Below are positions 1-9,279 of a stretch of DNA of 40,950 nt, in pieces. Both the position numbers and the translations under genes were made by a program. The DNA lies in assembly GCA_013824165.1 (NCBI GenBank), contig PNNH01000094.1, positions 1-40,950 on the forward strand, written 5' to 3'. The stretch comes from Methylibium sp. GTDB taxonomy: Bacteria; Pseudomonadota; Gammaproteobacteria; Burkholderiales; Burkholderiaceae_C. How positions within the stretch are numbered: the stretch's first letter is position 1; each line of letters opens with the position of its first letter. The notes beneath the pieces were generated by a model that ran no database searches, was not told the DNA's origin, and was given only the letters and a program-made list of their open reading frames with translations.

Positions 1-942
1 AGTCACGGCCGAGTTGTTGGCGGCTTCCGGCCCGGCCACACCCTCGATCGCGCCGACGGTGCCGAACTCTTCCTTGTGCTTGGAGAGCTTGCGCTCGGCG
101 GCATAACTCAGGAAGGTCGGAATCTCCGAGCCGCCGGCCGGGATGGTGCCGAAGGGGAAGCCGATGAAGGTGCCGCGCAACCAGGCCGGCACCGAGCGGC
201 GCCATTCGCTGCGCGTCATGTGAACGCGGCTCATCTTGTTCAAACTCTGCACACTGCGGCCTTCATACAGCGCGCTGTAAAGCGTCTCGCCAACCGCAAA
301 CAGGCCCACCGCCACCAGCACCACCTCGATGCCGTCCATGAACTCAGGAATTCCCGCGGTGTAGCGCACCTGGGCCGTGATCTGGTCCAGGCCCACCAGG
401 CCCATCGCCAGGCCGATGAAGAGCGAGGTCATGCCGCGCAAGGTGCTCTGCCCCAGCACCGCACTTACCGTGGTGAAGGCCAGCAGCATCAGGCAGAAGT
501 ACTCCGGCGGGCCTAGCGTCACGGCGAACTCCGCCAGCACCGGCGCGAACAGCGTCACCAGCACGGTGGCGATGGTGCCGGCCACGAAGGAGCCGATCGC
601 AGCCGTCGCTAACGCCGCACCAGCACGCCCGCTCTTGGCCATCTTGAAGCCTTCCAGCGCCGTCACCATGGTGCCGGTCTCGCCGGGCGTGTTCAGCAGG
701 ATGGAGGTGGTGGAGCCGCCATACATCGCGCCGTAGTAGATGCCGGCGAAGAAGATCATCGACGCGGTCGGGTCGACCTGCGAGGTGATAGGCAGCAGCA
801 TGGCCACGGTCACGGCCGGGCCGAGCCCAGGCAGCACGCCGATGGCCGTGCCCAAGGCGCAGCCAACGAAGGCCCACAGCAGATTAATCGGTGTGCCGGC
901 GGTCGCGAAGCCGCCCAGGAGTTGCGTCCAGAGATCGCCCAT
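1..942 (-). CDS. tctA: Tripartite tricarboxylate transporter large membrane subunit TctA (3' end off the window)
   Basis: This is the large multi-span permease subunit of a TTT-family secondary transporter, which takes up citrate-like carboxylates using a periplasmic binding protein. The frame is open from the ATG at 942 to the window edge, giving 314 codons of a protein that is usually about 500 residues long, so the C-terminal part is missing. A strong GAGGAGG ribosome binding site sits just upstream. The N-terminal half carries the family hallmarks: a glycine/proline-rich GVLPGLGPA stretch, [20 protein letters not shown], and [19 protein letters not shown]. It lies 13 bases after tctB and is clearly in the same transcript. 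The substrate cannot be read from the sequence; the adjacent TctD/TctE pair makes a tri- or dicarboxylate likely. Confidence 0.95.
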   Translation of the reverse strand, partial: MGDLWTQLLGGFATAGTPINLLWAFVGCALGTAIGVLPGLGPAVTVAMLLPITSQVDPTASMIFFAGIYYGAMYGGSTTSILLNTPGETGTMVTALEGFKMAKSGRAGAALATAAIGSFVAGTIATVLVTLFAPVLAEFAVTLGPPEYFCLMLLAFTTVSAVLGQSTLRGMTSLFIGLAMGLVGLDQITAQVRYTAGIPEFMDGIEVVLVAVGLFAVGETLYSALYEGRSVQSLNKMSRVHMTRSEWRRSVPAWLRGTFIGFPFGTIPAGGSEIPTFLSYAAERKLSKHKEEFGTVGAIEGVAGPEAANNSAVT

Positions 943-955
943 TGCCAAGCCCTCC

Positions 956-1474
956 TCAGATCCAGCCGCCAGGCGCGAGGCCCGGCAGGTTAATAGCCAA
1001 CAATTTGGTGAAGAGCCAGAACACCGGCGCCGCGATCAGCATGCCGGTGACGGCATCAAGCGCCAGCTGACGCCCGCCGCCCCCGGCCTTGCCTTCAGCC
1101 AGGCGCAGCCCGCGCACCGCCAGCACAAAACACAGCGTGCACGACAGCACAAAGCCGATGTGCGTGATCAAGCTGGCATTGCCCACCACCGCGGCCACCA
1201 CCCACGCCGCCGACTTCCAGTCGGCCCGTTCCGCGCCCGAAGGCGTCTCCATCTGCCGGAAGCCGCCGCTGAGCGACTCGCGGATCAGCCACAAGCCGCA
1301 CACGATCAAGGCCGCTGACACCAGCCAGGGCAAGGCATTCGGCCCGACGCCGGAATAGCCCGCCTCGGAGGGAATGGACATCGCGCCAATGGCCATGACG
1401 AAGCCAATCAGCAGGGCACCCACCCCCACCAGGGTCTGGTAGGGATGGGACGAACGCGGGGCGGACTCGCTCAT
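956..1474 (-). CDS. tctB: Tripartite tricarboxylate transporter small membrane subunit TctB
   Basis: This is the four-helix small membrane subunit that partners TctA. The 172-residue protein shows hydrophobic spans at about 12-32, 47-65, 90-118 and 135-160, separated by a charged loop (about 66-88), which is the usual TctB layout. The ATG at 1474 is preceded at good spacing by GTGGAG. A GTG four codons upstream (1486) is in frame but overlaps that ribosome binding site, so the ATG is preferred. It lies between tctC and tctA. The 76 bases separating it from tctC contain a hairpin terminator, so tctB and tctA may be expressed at lower level than the binding protein. Confidence 0.92.
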   Translation of the reverse strand: MSESAPRSSHPYQTLVGVGALLIGFVMAIGAMSIPSEAGYSGVGPNALPWLVSAALIVCGLWLIRESLSGGFRQMETPSGAERADWKSAAWVVAAVVGNASLITHIGFVLSCTLCFVLAVRGLRLAEGKAGGGGRQLALDAVTGMLIAAPVFWLFTKLLAINLPGLAPGGWI

Positions 1475-1516
1475 GGGCGTCTCCACAGTACAAATTCAGG
1501 GGGTGGCGATAAGCAA

Positions 1517-1543
1517 AGAGGCCGGCATTTGCAGCCGGCCTCT
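1517..1543 (-). terminator. Hairpin between tctC and tctB (attenuating terminator)
   Basis: A perfect 10-base-pair stem (AGAGGCCGGC, 1517-1526, with its complement at 1534-1543) closes a 7-base loop. Read on the minus strand it is followed by a short T-rich stretch (TTTGCTTAT). It lies just after the tctC stop. This fits a partial terminator that lowers tctBA transcription relative to tctC, or a stabilising 3' hairpin on the tctC message. The T run is short, so termination is probably incomplete. Confidence 0.7.
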
Positions 1544-1563
1544 CGGGGGAGCACAGCCGTCGC

Positions 1564-2523
1564 TCAGATCATTCCGGACTTCACCATCACGGCCCGCAAC
1601 ATCGCGAACTCCTGGTCGACGAAGTCATGGAAGGCCTTGCCCGTCATCAGCGCCGGCGTCCAGCCGTTCTTCTCCAGCGACTCGATCCAGCTCTTGTTGC
1701 GGAACACGTTGGTGATCATGTCTGTCAGCGCCTTCTGCTGTGCGGGGCTGATACCCGGAGCGGCGTAGACACCGCGCCAGTTGCCGATCTCGACGTTGTA
1801 GCCCAGCTCCTTGAGCGTCGGGATGTTCAGGCCCTTCAGCCGGGCCGGCGAAGTCACGGCGATCGCGCGCATCTTGCCGCTCTCGATGTACTGCTGGAAC
1901 TCGCTGTAGCCACTGCCACCCACGGTGACGTTGCCACCCAGGATCGCGGCCGTGGCCTCGCCGCCGCCACGGAAGGGCACGTAGTTGATCTTGGCCGCGT
2001 CAACGCCAGCCTCGCGCGCCAGCATGGCGGCCGCAATGTGCTCGGTCGAGCCGCGCGAGCCACCGCCCCACTTGACGCTGGCCGGATCCTTCTTCAGCTG
2101 TTCGATCACGTCCTTCATGGTCTTCAGCGGCGAGGACGCCGGCAGCACGAAGACGTTGTACTCGCTGGTCAAGCGCGCAATCGGAGTGGCCTGGCTCAGC
2201 GTCACCGGTGGCTTGCCGGTGATGATGCCGCCCAGCATCACCGCGCCCATCACCATCAGCGCATTCGGATCGCCCTTGCTTGCGTTGACGAACTGAGACA
2301 GGCCGATGGCGCCAGCAGCGCCGCCCTTGTTCTCGTAGGTCACGGAAGACGCCAGGCCAGCGTCCTGCAGCGCCTTGCCCAAGGCACGACCGGTGGTGTC
2401 CCAGCCGCCGCCCGGGTTGGCCGGAATCATCATCTTCACATTGCCGGCCGCCTGGGCCGACAGGGGCAGGGCCGATGCAGCCGCAGCCGCCAGCAGGGTC
2501 TTGAGGAATTCGTCGCGACGCAT
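1564..2523 (-). CDS. tctC: Tripartite tricarboxylate transporter periplasmic binding protein TctC (Bug family)
   Basis: This is the periplasmic solute-binding component that delivers carboxylates to TctAB. The 319-residue protein begins with a signal peptide (MRRDEFLKTLLAAAAASALPLSAQAA, with cleavage likely after AQA at about residue 25). The mature N-terminus KMMIPANPGGGWDTTGRA matches the Bug/TctC ligand-loop pattern. The ATG at 2523 has an AAGGAG ribosome binding site. It is the first gene of tctCBA and is transcribed divergently from the two-component genes tctDE, which is the classic arrangement for carboxylate-induced control. The ligand is not determinable from sequence. Bug proteins are strongly expanded in Burkholderiales, but genuine linkage to tctA and tctB makes this a transporter subunit rather than an orphan. 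Confidence 0.95.
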   Translation of the reverse strand: MRRDEFLKTLLAAAAASALPLSAQAAGNVKMMIPANPGGGWDTTGRALGKALQDAGLASSVTYENKGGAAGAIGLSQFVNASKGDPNALMVMGAVMLGGIITGKPPVTLSQATPIARLTSEYNVFVLPASSPLKTMKDVIEQLKKDPASVKWGGGSRGSTEHIAAAMLAREAGVDAAKINYVPFRGGGEATAAILGGNVTVGGSGYSEFQQYIESGKMRAIAVTSPARLKGLNIPTLKELGYNVEIGNWRGVYAAPGISPAQQKALTDMITNVFRNKSWIESLEKNGWTPALMTGKAFHDFVDQEFAMLRAVMVKSGMI

Positions 2524-2564
2524 GACGCTTGTCTCCTTGTTGTGAATCGAATGTCCGCATCCTC

Positions 2565-2590
2565 GCTGTCGACGCTGTCAGTCGGCTGTC
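2565..2590. promoter_or_regulatory. Triple GCTGTC direct repeat in the tctC/tctD divergent region (candidate TctD operator)
   Basis: The hexamer GCTGTC occurs three times at 2565, 2574 and 2585, spaced by 9 and 11 bases, in the 130-base region between the divergent tctC and tctD starts. OmpR-family regulators such as TctD usually bind direct repeats spaced about one helical turn apart, so this is a reasonable operator candidate. No binding data are available here. Confidence 0.35.
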
Positions 2591-2653
2591 CGGCAGCCTA
2601 GGGGAAATGCTAGGGCCGCGGCAGATCTCGCGACGGCTCTAGACTCGCTGCCC

Positions 2654-3334
2654 ATGAAACTGCTTTTGGTTGAGGATGACGCGGCCATGCGGCTGAGCCT
2701 GACGCGCAGCTTCGAGCGGCGCGGCTTGCAGGTGCTGGCGGTCGATTGCGGCGCGACAGCGCTGGAACGCTGGCCGCAGTGGAAGCCTGACGTCGTCGTG
2801 CTGGACCTGAGCCTGCCCGATATCGACGGCCTGGACGTGCTGGCCCGGGCCCGCGCCCAGGGACTGAAGAGCCCGGTGCTGATCCTGACGGCACGCGGCA
2901 CGGTCGGCGACCGCATCCTCGGGCTCAATGTCGGCGCCGACGACTATCTGCCCAAGCCTTTCGATCTGGATGAGCTGATGGCGCGCCTGCAGGCCCTGGG
3001 CCGGCGCTCCGGCACCAGCAGCGGCAGCGACGCCGCACCGAGCGCCAGCTTTTGCGGCATGCGCGTCGAAAGCGAGAGTGGCGCGGTCTATCACGAGGGT
3101 GAAGTGCTGGAACTTGCGCCACGCGAGAGCGCGCTGCTGCGCGCCCTGCTCGCCCGCCCGGGCCACGCGATCGCCAAGGAGCGCCTGTTCGAGCTCGTGT
3201 TCCCCGGCCAGGCCGAGGTCCAACTGGAGGCGATCGAGGTGGTGGCCTATCGGCTGCGCAAGCGCATCGCCCACACCGGCGCCCAGCTGGTGACCCTGCG
3301 CGGACTGGGCTACCTGCTGAAGGCCCAGACGTGA
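2654..3334 (+). CDS. tctD: OmpR-family response regulator TctD
   Basis: This is the DNA-binding output partner of TctE and presumably activates tctCBA when carboxylate is present. The 226-residue protein has a receiver domain at about 1-115, with the acidic pair D8/D9, phospho-acceptor D51 (VVVLDLSLPD), T79 and K101 (LPKPF). A winged-helix OmpR/PhoB-type domain follows (about 130-224), ending in YRLRKRI and LVTLRGLGYLL. All catalytic receiver residues are present. It is divergent from tctC across a 130-base control region, and its stop codon overlaps the GTG start of tctE by 4 bases, so the pair is translationally coupled. The function assignment rests on this context; the domain architecture itself is certain. 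Confidence 0.93.
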   Translation: MKLLLVEDDAAMRLSLTRSFERRGLQVLAVDCGATALERWPQWKPDVVVLDLSLPDIDGLDVLARARAQGLKSPVLILTARGTVGDRILGLNVGADDYLPKPFDLDELMARLQALGRRSGTSSGSDAAPSASFCGMRVESESGAVYHEGEVLELAPRESALLRALLARPGHAIAKERLFELVFPGQAEVQLEAIEVVAYRLRKRIAHTGAQLVTLRGLGYLLKAQT

Positions 3335-4764
3335 GCGCGCCACGCCCCAGCTCGCTGCGCCGGCGCTTGACGCTGGGCATCCTGCTGCCGGTGATCGTGC
3401 TGATCGGCTTCAACACCTGGAGCCTGTACCAGCAGGCCCTGAAAGCGGCCGACACCGCCTACGACCGGACCCTGCTGGCTTCGGCCAAGTCCATCGGCGA
3501 GCTGCTGGAGGTCAGCGACGACGGCCAGAAAGCCAGGCTGCGCGCCACTGTGCTTTATTCAGCGCTGGAACCCTTCGAAGCCGACAACCGCAGCCGCATC
3601 TACTACCGCGTCAGCGGCTTCGAGGGCGAGATGGTGTCGGGCTTCCCCGATCTGCCGGTCTGGCGCGGCGTGCTTCCCAGCACCGGCCCCTATGCGGCCC
3701 TGGTCAGCTTCTACGACGACCACTACCGCGGCGAGCCGGTGCGCGTGGCGGTGCTGCTGCAGCCGGTGGCCGGCGTGGCCGGCCAGGGCATGGCCACCAT
3801 CCAGGTGGCCGAGACGCTGGAGCTGCGCCACACGCTGGCCCGCCAGGTCCTGACCGAGACGCTGTGGCGCCAGGCCTTGCTGGTGCTCGTGATCGTGGTG
3901 GTGGTGGTGGTGGTGGTGCAGCGTGCCACCGGGCCGGTGCGCCGACTCTCGGCGCAGCTGCGCGAACGTACCGAAGGAGATCTGTCCCCGGTGGATGCAC
4001 CGGACGCACCGCGCGAATGGGTGCCGCTGGTCGAGGCTACCAACCAGGTGGTGGAACGGCTGCGCCAGCTGCTGGACTATCAGAAGCGCTTTGTGCGCGA
4101 TGCCTCGCACCAGCTGAAGACGCCGCTGGCGGTGCTGAAGACCCAGGTGCAGAGCGCGCGCCAGGGCGATGTGGAGCCAATGCAGGCGCTGGCCGAGATT
4201 GCCACCACGGTGGACCGCGCCACCCAGGTGGCCAACCAGATGCTGGCGCTGGCCAAGGTCGAGCAGTTGCGCCAGCAGGTCGACGAGATGCCTCTGCAGG
4301 ACTGGGCCGAGGTGACCCGCGCCGTCGCCTTGGATCTGGCCCCGCTGATCGCCGAAGCGCAGCTGGACTTCGACCTCGATGTGCAGTCCGCGCCGGTGCG
4401 CAGCCATGAATGGGCGCTGCGCGAACTGACCCGCAACTTGCTGCACAACGCCATTCAGCACACGCGCCACCGCTTGCTGATCCGGCTGCATGTGGACGAG
4501 CAGGTGGCGGTGCTGACCGTCTCGGATGACGGGCCGGGCCTGAGCAGCGAGCAGCAGGCAAGGTTATTCCTGCCCTTTGCAGCGGGCTCGCCCCAGGGGG
4601 GGTCTGGATTGGGCCTGGCGATTTGCCATGGCATCGTGCAGTCGCTGCGGGGCAGCATCACGCTGAGCAACCGCGTGGCCGAGCGTGCGGGCGCACAGGC
4701 TGTCACAGGCCTGGACGCGCGGGTCAGTCTGCCGCTGGCAAGCGCGGCGAAAATGCCGGCATGA
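3331..4764 (+). CDS. tctE: Sensor histidine kinase TctE
   Basis: This membrane sensor kinase phosphorylates TctD. The 477-residue protein has TM1 at about 12-30, a periplasmic 2CSK_N-type sensor domain (about 31-175), and TM2 at about 180-197. It then has a HAMP-like linker, a HisKA domain with phospho-acceptor H260 (DASHQLKTPLAVL), and a HATPase domain with N box (RELTRNLLHNAIQH), G1 box (SDDGPGL) and G2 box (GSGLGLAI). It starts with GTG at 3331 in a GTGA overlap with tctD. TM2 contains eight consecutive valines encoded by a perfect (GTG)8 tract, which could be length-variable. Its TGA stop overlaps the ATG of hslR. The ligand is inferred from the transporter next door. Confidence 0.93.
   Translation: MSAPRPSSLRRRLTLGILLPVIVLIGFNTWSLYQQALKAADTAYDRTLLASAKSIGELLEVSDDGQKARLRATVLYSALEPFEADNRSRIYYRVSGFEGEMVSGFPDLPVWRGVLPSTGPYAALVSFYDDHYRGEPVRVAVLLQPVAGVAGQGMATIQVAETLELRHTLARQVLTETLWRQALLVLVIVVVVVVVVQRATGPVRRLSAQLRERTEGDLSPVDAPDAPREWVPLVEATNQVVERLRQLLDYQKRFVRDASHQLKTPLAVLKTQVQSARQGDVEPMQALAEIATTVDRATQVANQMLALAKVEQLRQQVDEMPLQDWAEVTRAVALDLAPLIAEAQLDFDLDVQSAPVRSHEWALRELTRNLLHNAIQHTRHRLLIRLHVDEQVAVLTVSDDGPGLSSEQQARLFLPFAAGSPQGGSGLGLAICHGIVQSLRGSITLSNRVAERAGAQAVTGLDARVSLPLASAAKMPA
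3895..3918 (+). repeat. (GTG)8 trinucleotide tract in tctE
   Basis: Eight uninterrupted GTG codons encode valines 189-196 in the second membrane helix of TctE. Valine runs this pure in both codon and residue are unusual. Loss or gain of whole units would keep the frame but change the helix length. Confidence 0.9.
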
Positions 4765-5177
4765 ACAAGGTACTTCCTGGACCCGTGCGGCTGGACAAGT
4801 GGCTGTGGGCGGCACGTTTTTACAAGACGCGTGCGCTGGCGGTCGATGAGATCGGCAAGGGCCGGGTGCAGGTCAATGGCCAGGACGCCAAACCCTCGCG
4901 CGAAGTCAGAGTTGGCGATCTGCTGCGGCTGCGGCAGGGCCCGGTCGAGCGCGAAGTCCAGGTGCTGGCCCTCAGCCATGTGCGCGGACCTGCGCCGACG
5001 GCTCAGACCCTCTATGCGGAAACCCCGGAAAGCAGCGCGGCCCGCGAGAAGGCGGCCGAGGCCCGCCGCCTGGCGCCCGAACCGGCGCAGACCATCACGC
5101 AGGGCCGCCCCACCAAGCAGGACCGGCGGCGTCTGTCCGAGTGGGACCGCTGGTCGGCCAGCGCCGACCCGGACTGA
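4761..5177 (+). CDS. hslR: Hsp15-type S4-domain RNA-binding protein HslR
   Basis: Hsp15 family proteins bind free 50S subunits that still carry nascent-chain tRNA and help recycle them after heat shock. The 138-residue protein has an N-terminal S4 domain (about 9-70: VRLDKWLWAARFYKTR, then GRVQVNGQDAKPSREVRVGD) and a basic, alanine-rich tail typical of HslR. The ATG at 4761 overlaps the tctE stop (ATGA). A longer in-frame reading back to 4623 lies wholly inside tctE and is rejected. It sits 105 bases before grpE, so this is a heat-shock cluster. The coupling to a carboxylate sensor kinase is odd and may reflect gene order rather than shared control. Confidence 0.9.
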   Translation: MNKVLPGPVRLDKWLWAARFYKTRALAVDEIGKGRVQVNGQDAKPSREVRVGDLLRLRQGPVEREVQVLALSHVRGPAPTAQTLYAETPESSAAREKAAEARRLAPEPAQTITQGRPTKQDRRRLSEWDRWSASADPD

Positions 5178-5229
5178 GCTCGGCTGCCGGCAGCGGGCCT
5201 GCCCCGATGCCGGATGCCACAATCCCCCT

Positions 5230-5257
5230 CTTGAAAATCAGGGCTTGGCCCTCATCT
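5230..5257 (+). promoter_or_regulatory. Sigma-32 heat-shock promoter of grpE
   Basis: A -35 element CTTGAAA (5230-5236) is followed by exactly 13 bases and a -10 element CCTCATCT (5250-5257), against the RpoH consensus CTTGAAA and CCCCATNT. It lies 25 bases before the grpE ATG. The identical geometry recurs before dnaK, which supports both calls. Confidence 0.8.
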
Positions 5258-5282
5258 CGCTGCCATTGCCCATTCAAGCATC

Positions 5283-5807
5283 ATGACGACAGAGCACAAC
5301 CCCACTCCGCAAGACAGCCCGTCCAGCGCCGACGCGCCGGCCCAGAACCTGACGCCCGAAGCCCGGATTGCCGAGCTCGAAGGGCGGCTGGCCGAAATGT
5401 CGGACGCCTACCTCCGCGCCAAGGCCGAGGTGGAAAACATCCGGCGCCGCTCCGACGAGGAGATGAGCAAGGCCCGCAAGTTCGCCATCGAAGGTTTCGC
5501 TGAAGCGATGCTGCCGGTGATGGACAGCATGGAAGCAGCCATCGCCACGCCGGATGCCAAGGTCGAGACGGTGCTGGAAGGCGTGCATGCCACCAAGCGC
5601 CAACTCGCTGCCGCGCTTGAGCGCAACAAGGTGCTGGAGATCAACCCAGCCACGGGCGCGAAGTTCGATCCGCACCAGCACCAGGCCATCTCGATGGTGC
5701 CGGCCGATCAGGAGGCCAATACCGTGGTGGCCGTGCTGCAGAAGGGCTACTCGATCGCCGAGCGCGTGCTGCGTCCGGCCTTGATCACGGTCGCTGCGCC
5801 AAAGTAA
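5283..5807 (+). CDS. grpE: Nucleotide exchange factor GrpE
   Basis: GrpE releases ADP from DnaK and resets the chaperone cycle; it acts as a cytoplasmic dimer. The 174-residue protein has an acidic, disordered N-terminus (about 1-28) and a long coiled-coil helix (about 30-90, [20 protein letters not shown], then [10 protein letters not shown]). The C-terminal beta domain contains the family signature (FDPHQHQAI, then [20 protein letters not shown]). The length is normal for proteobacterial GrpE. It is the first gene of grpE-dnaK-dnaJ and has its own sigma-32 promoter. The start at 5283 follows the promoter at a short distance and leaves a leader of under 20 bases, so the ribosome binding site is weak. 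Confidence 0.97.
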   Translation: MTTEHNPTPQDSPSSADAPAQNLTPEARIAELEGRLAEMSDAYLRAKAEVENIRRRSDEEMSKARKFAIEGFAEAMLPVMDSMEAAIATPDAKVETVLEGVHATKRQLAAALERNKVLEINPATGAKFDPHQHQAISMVPADQEANTVVAVLQKGYSIAERVLRPALITVAAPK

Positions 5808-5814
5808 TTCACAG

Positions 5815-5840
5815 GTCGCTGCCCCTTGAAAGTCAGCGAC
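5815..5840 (+). repeat. GTCGCTG inverted repeat around the dnaK -35 element
   Basis: GTCGCTG (5815-5821) and CAGCGAC (5834-5840) are a perfect 7-base inverted repeat. The 12 bases between them contain the sigma-32 -35 element of dnaK. It is not a CIRCE element. It may be a protein-binding site or chance; only the symmetry is seen. Confidence 0.45.
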
Positions 5841-5852
5841 TTATCCACATTT
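5825..5852 (+). promoter_or_regulatory. Sigma-32 heat-shock promoter of dnaK
   Basis: The -35 element CTTGAAA (5825-5831), a 13-base spacer and a -10 element CCACATTT (5845-5852, one mismatch to CCCCATNT) lie 36 bases before the dnaK ATG. The geometry is the same as at grpE, so dnaK can be induced independently of its upstream neighbour. Confidence 0.8.
5841..5849 (+). promoter_or_regulatory. Perfect DnaA box TTATCCACA in the dnaK promoter
   Basis: TTATCCACA matches the high-affinity E. coli DnaA box exactly and overlaps the -10 element of the dnaK sigma-32 promoter. Such an AT-rich 9-mer is uncommon in this high-GC window. Function is unproven. Confidence 0.5.
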
Positions 5853-5888
5853 CTTAGAACAACGAAACCAATCTCCTGGAGTTAGAAC

Positions 5889-7841
<1,953 letters not shown>

Positions 7842-7852
7842 GACGTCCTGCA

Positions 7853-7880
7853 TGACGCGTCGGCCCCAGCCGACGTGTCA
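7853..7880 (+). other. Strong hairpin between dnaK and dnaJ
   Basis: A 12-base-pair stem with one G-T wobble (TGACGCGTCGGC at 7853-7864, partner at 7869-7880) closes a CCCA loop 11 bases after the dnaK stop. No T run follows, so it is not a simple terminator. It more likely stabilises dnaK mRNA or sets a processing point that lowers DnaJ relative to DnaK. Confidence 0.65.
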
Positions 7881-7958
7881 CCGCCGCCGCGCCCGAGCTC
7901 GAGGAATCGCCCCGAAAAGCTCAGCGCGGCGCAATTGTTTGAAAGTCCGGAATACCTC

Positions 7959-9104
7959 ATGGCAAAGCGCGACTACTACGAAGTTCTTGGCCTGGCCAAG
8001 ACTGCCAGCGAAGAAGAGATCAAGAAGGCCTACCGCAAACTGGCCATGAAGTTTCACCCGGACCGCAATCAGGGTGAAGGCGCCAAGGCCGCGGAAGAGA
8101 AGTTCAAGGAGGCCAAAGAGGCCTACGAGATGCTCTCCGACGCGCAAAAACGCGCGGCTTACGACCAGCATGGCCACGCTGGCGTCGACCCCAATATGGC
8201 GGGCCGCGGCGGGCCGGGCGGTGAAGGCTTCGGCGGCTTTGCCGAGGCCTTCGGCGACATCTTCGGCGACATCTTCGGCGGCGCCGGTGGCGCGCGCCGC
8301 GGCGCCGGTGGCCAGCAGGTCTACCGTGGCAGCGACCTCTCCTACGCGATGGAGATCACGCTGGAAGAAGCTGCGCGCGGCAAGGAAACCCAGATCCGCA
8401 TCCCCTCGTGGGAGGGCTGCGAGACCTGCAGCGGCAGCGGCGCCAAGCCTGGCACCAGCGCCAAGAGTTGCGGCTCCTGCGGCGGCTCTGGCACGGTGCA
8501 CATGCGACAGGGCTTCTTCTCGGTGCAGCAGACCTGCCCGCACTGCCAGGGCAGCGGCAAGATCATTCCGGACCCCTGCACGGCCTGCAATGGTCAGGGC
8601 AAGATCAAGAAGAGCAAGACGCTGGAAGTCAAGATTCCAGCGGGTATCAACGAGGGCATGCGCATCCGTTCGGCCGGCAACGGCGAGCCGGGCGTCAATG
8701 GCGGGCCGTCGGGGGATCTGTACATCGAGATCCGCATCAAGCAGCACGAGATTTTCGAGCGCGACGGCGACGACCTGCACTGCACCATGCCGGTGGGCAT
8801 GACCACCGCCGCGCTGGGCGGCACGATTGAGGTGCCGACGTTGGGCGGCAAGGCCGAGATCGAACTGCCCGAGGGCTCACAGCATGGCAAGACCTTCCGC
8901 CTGCGCGGCAAGGGAATCAAAGGCGTGCGCTCCAGCTATCCCGGCGACCTCTACTGCCACATCAGCATCGAAACCCCGGTCAAGCTGACCGAGCACCAGC
9001 GCAAGCTGCTCAAGGAACTGGACAAGAGCTTCCGCGAAGGCGGCGAACGTCATTCGCCGAATGCCAAGAGCTGGACCGACCGGGTCAAGGATCTGTTCAA
9101 GTAG
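7959..9104 (+). CDS. dnaJ: Co-chaperone DnaJ (Hsp40)
   Basis: DnaJ delivers substrates to DnaK and stimulates its ATPase. The 381-residue protein has a J domain ([11 protein letters not shown], with HPD at 33-35) and a Gly/Phe-rich region with a [10 protein letters not shown] repeat. It then has four zinc-finger repeats ([32 protein letters not shown]), all with intact cysteines, and the C-terminal substrate-binding domains. It is therefore a full type A DnaJ. The ATG at 7959 gives the family N-terminus; 28 extra in-frame codons upstream lack similarity and are rejected. It is 117 bases after dnaK, with an intervening hairpin, and I see no separate sigma-32 promoter. Confidence 0.98.
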   Translation: MAKRDYYEVLGLAKTASEEEIKKAYRKLAMKFHPDRNQGEGAKAAEEKFKEAKEAYEMLSDAQKRAAYDQHGHAGVDPNMAGRGGPGGEGFGGFAEAFGDIFGDIFGGAGGARRGAGGQQVYRGSDLSYAMEITLEEAARGKETQIRIPSWEGCETCSGSGAKPGTSAKSCGSCGGSGTVHMRQGFFSVQQTCPHCQGSGKIIPDPCTACNGQGKIKKSKTLEVKIPAGINEGMRIRSAGNGEPGVNGGPSGDLYIEIRIKQHEIFERDGDDLHCTMPVGMTTAALGGTIEVPTLGGKAEIELPEGSQHGKTFRLRGKGIKGVRSSYPGDLYCHISIETPVKLTEHQRKLLKELDKSFREGGERHSPNAKSWTDRVKDLFK

Positions 9105-9161
9105 TTGCGCACAAATGCCAGTATCTGCCGGGTGGCTCTCGCCATCTGGCGTACCGAAGTC

Positions 9162-9189
9162 TAAAGTCAGGGCGTGTTTCGGCCGAAGA
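9162..9189 (+). promoter_or_regulatory. Weak sigma-28 (FliA)-like promoter before the receiver-TPR gene
   Basis: TAAAGTCA (9162-9169) and GCCGAAGA (9182-9189) resemble the flagellar sigma-28 elements TAAAGTTT and GCCGATAA. The spacer is 12 bases instead of the usual 11, and there are two mismatches in each element. It is offered only as a candidate. Confidence 0.25.
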
Positions 9190-9279
9190 GCCGTCTGTGA
9201 GAAGTAGTAGACACAAGCACTCGCGCCGACCGGATCTGATACGCAGTCTGCGGCAGATGGGTGCGGGCACGGAGACCGT

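Noticed and set aside
5178-5229. Terminator after hslR
   Set aside because: The palindrome GCTGCCGGCAGC has no loop of its own and no T run, so it cannot be supported as a terminator.
5808-5888. CIRCE (HrcA) operator before dnaK
   Set aside because: The inverted repeat arms are GTCGCTG/CAGCGAC with 12 bases between; CIRCE is TTAGCACTC-N9-GAGTGCTAA.
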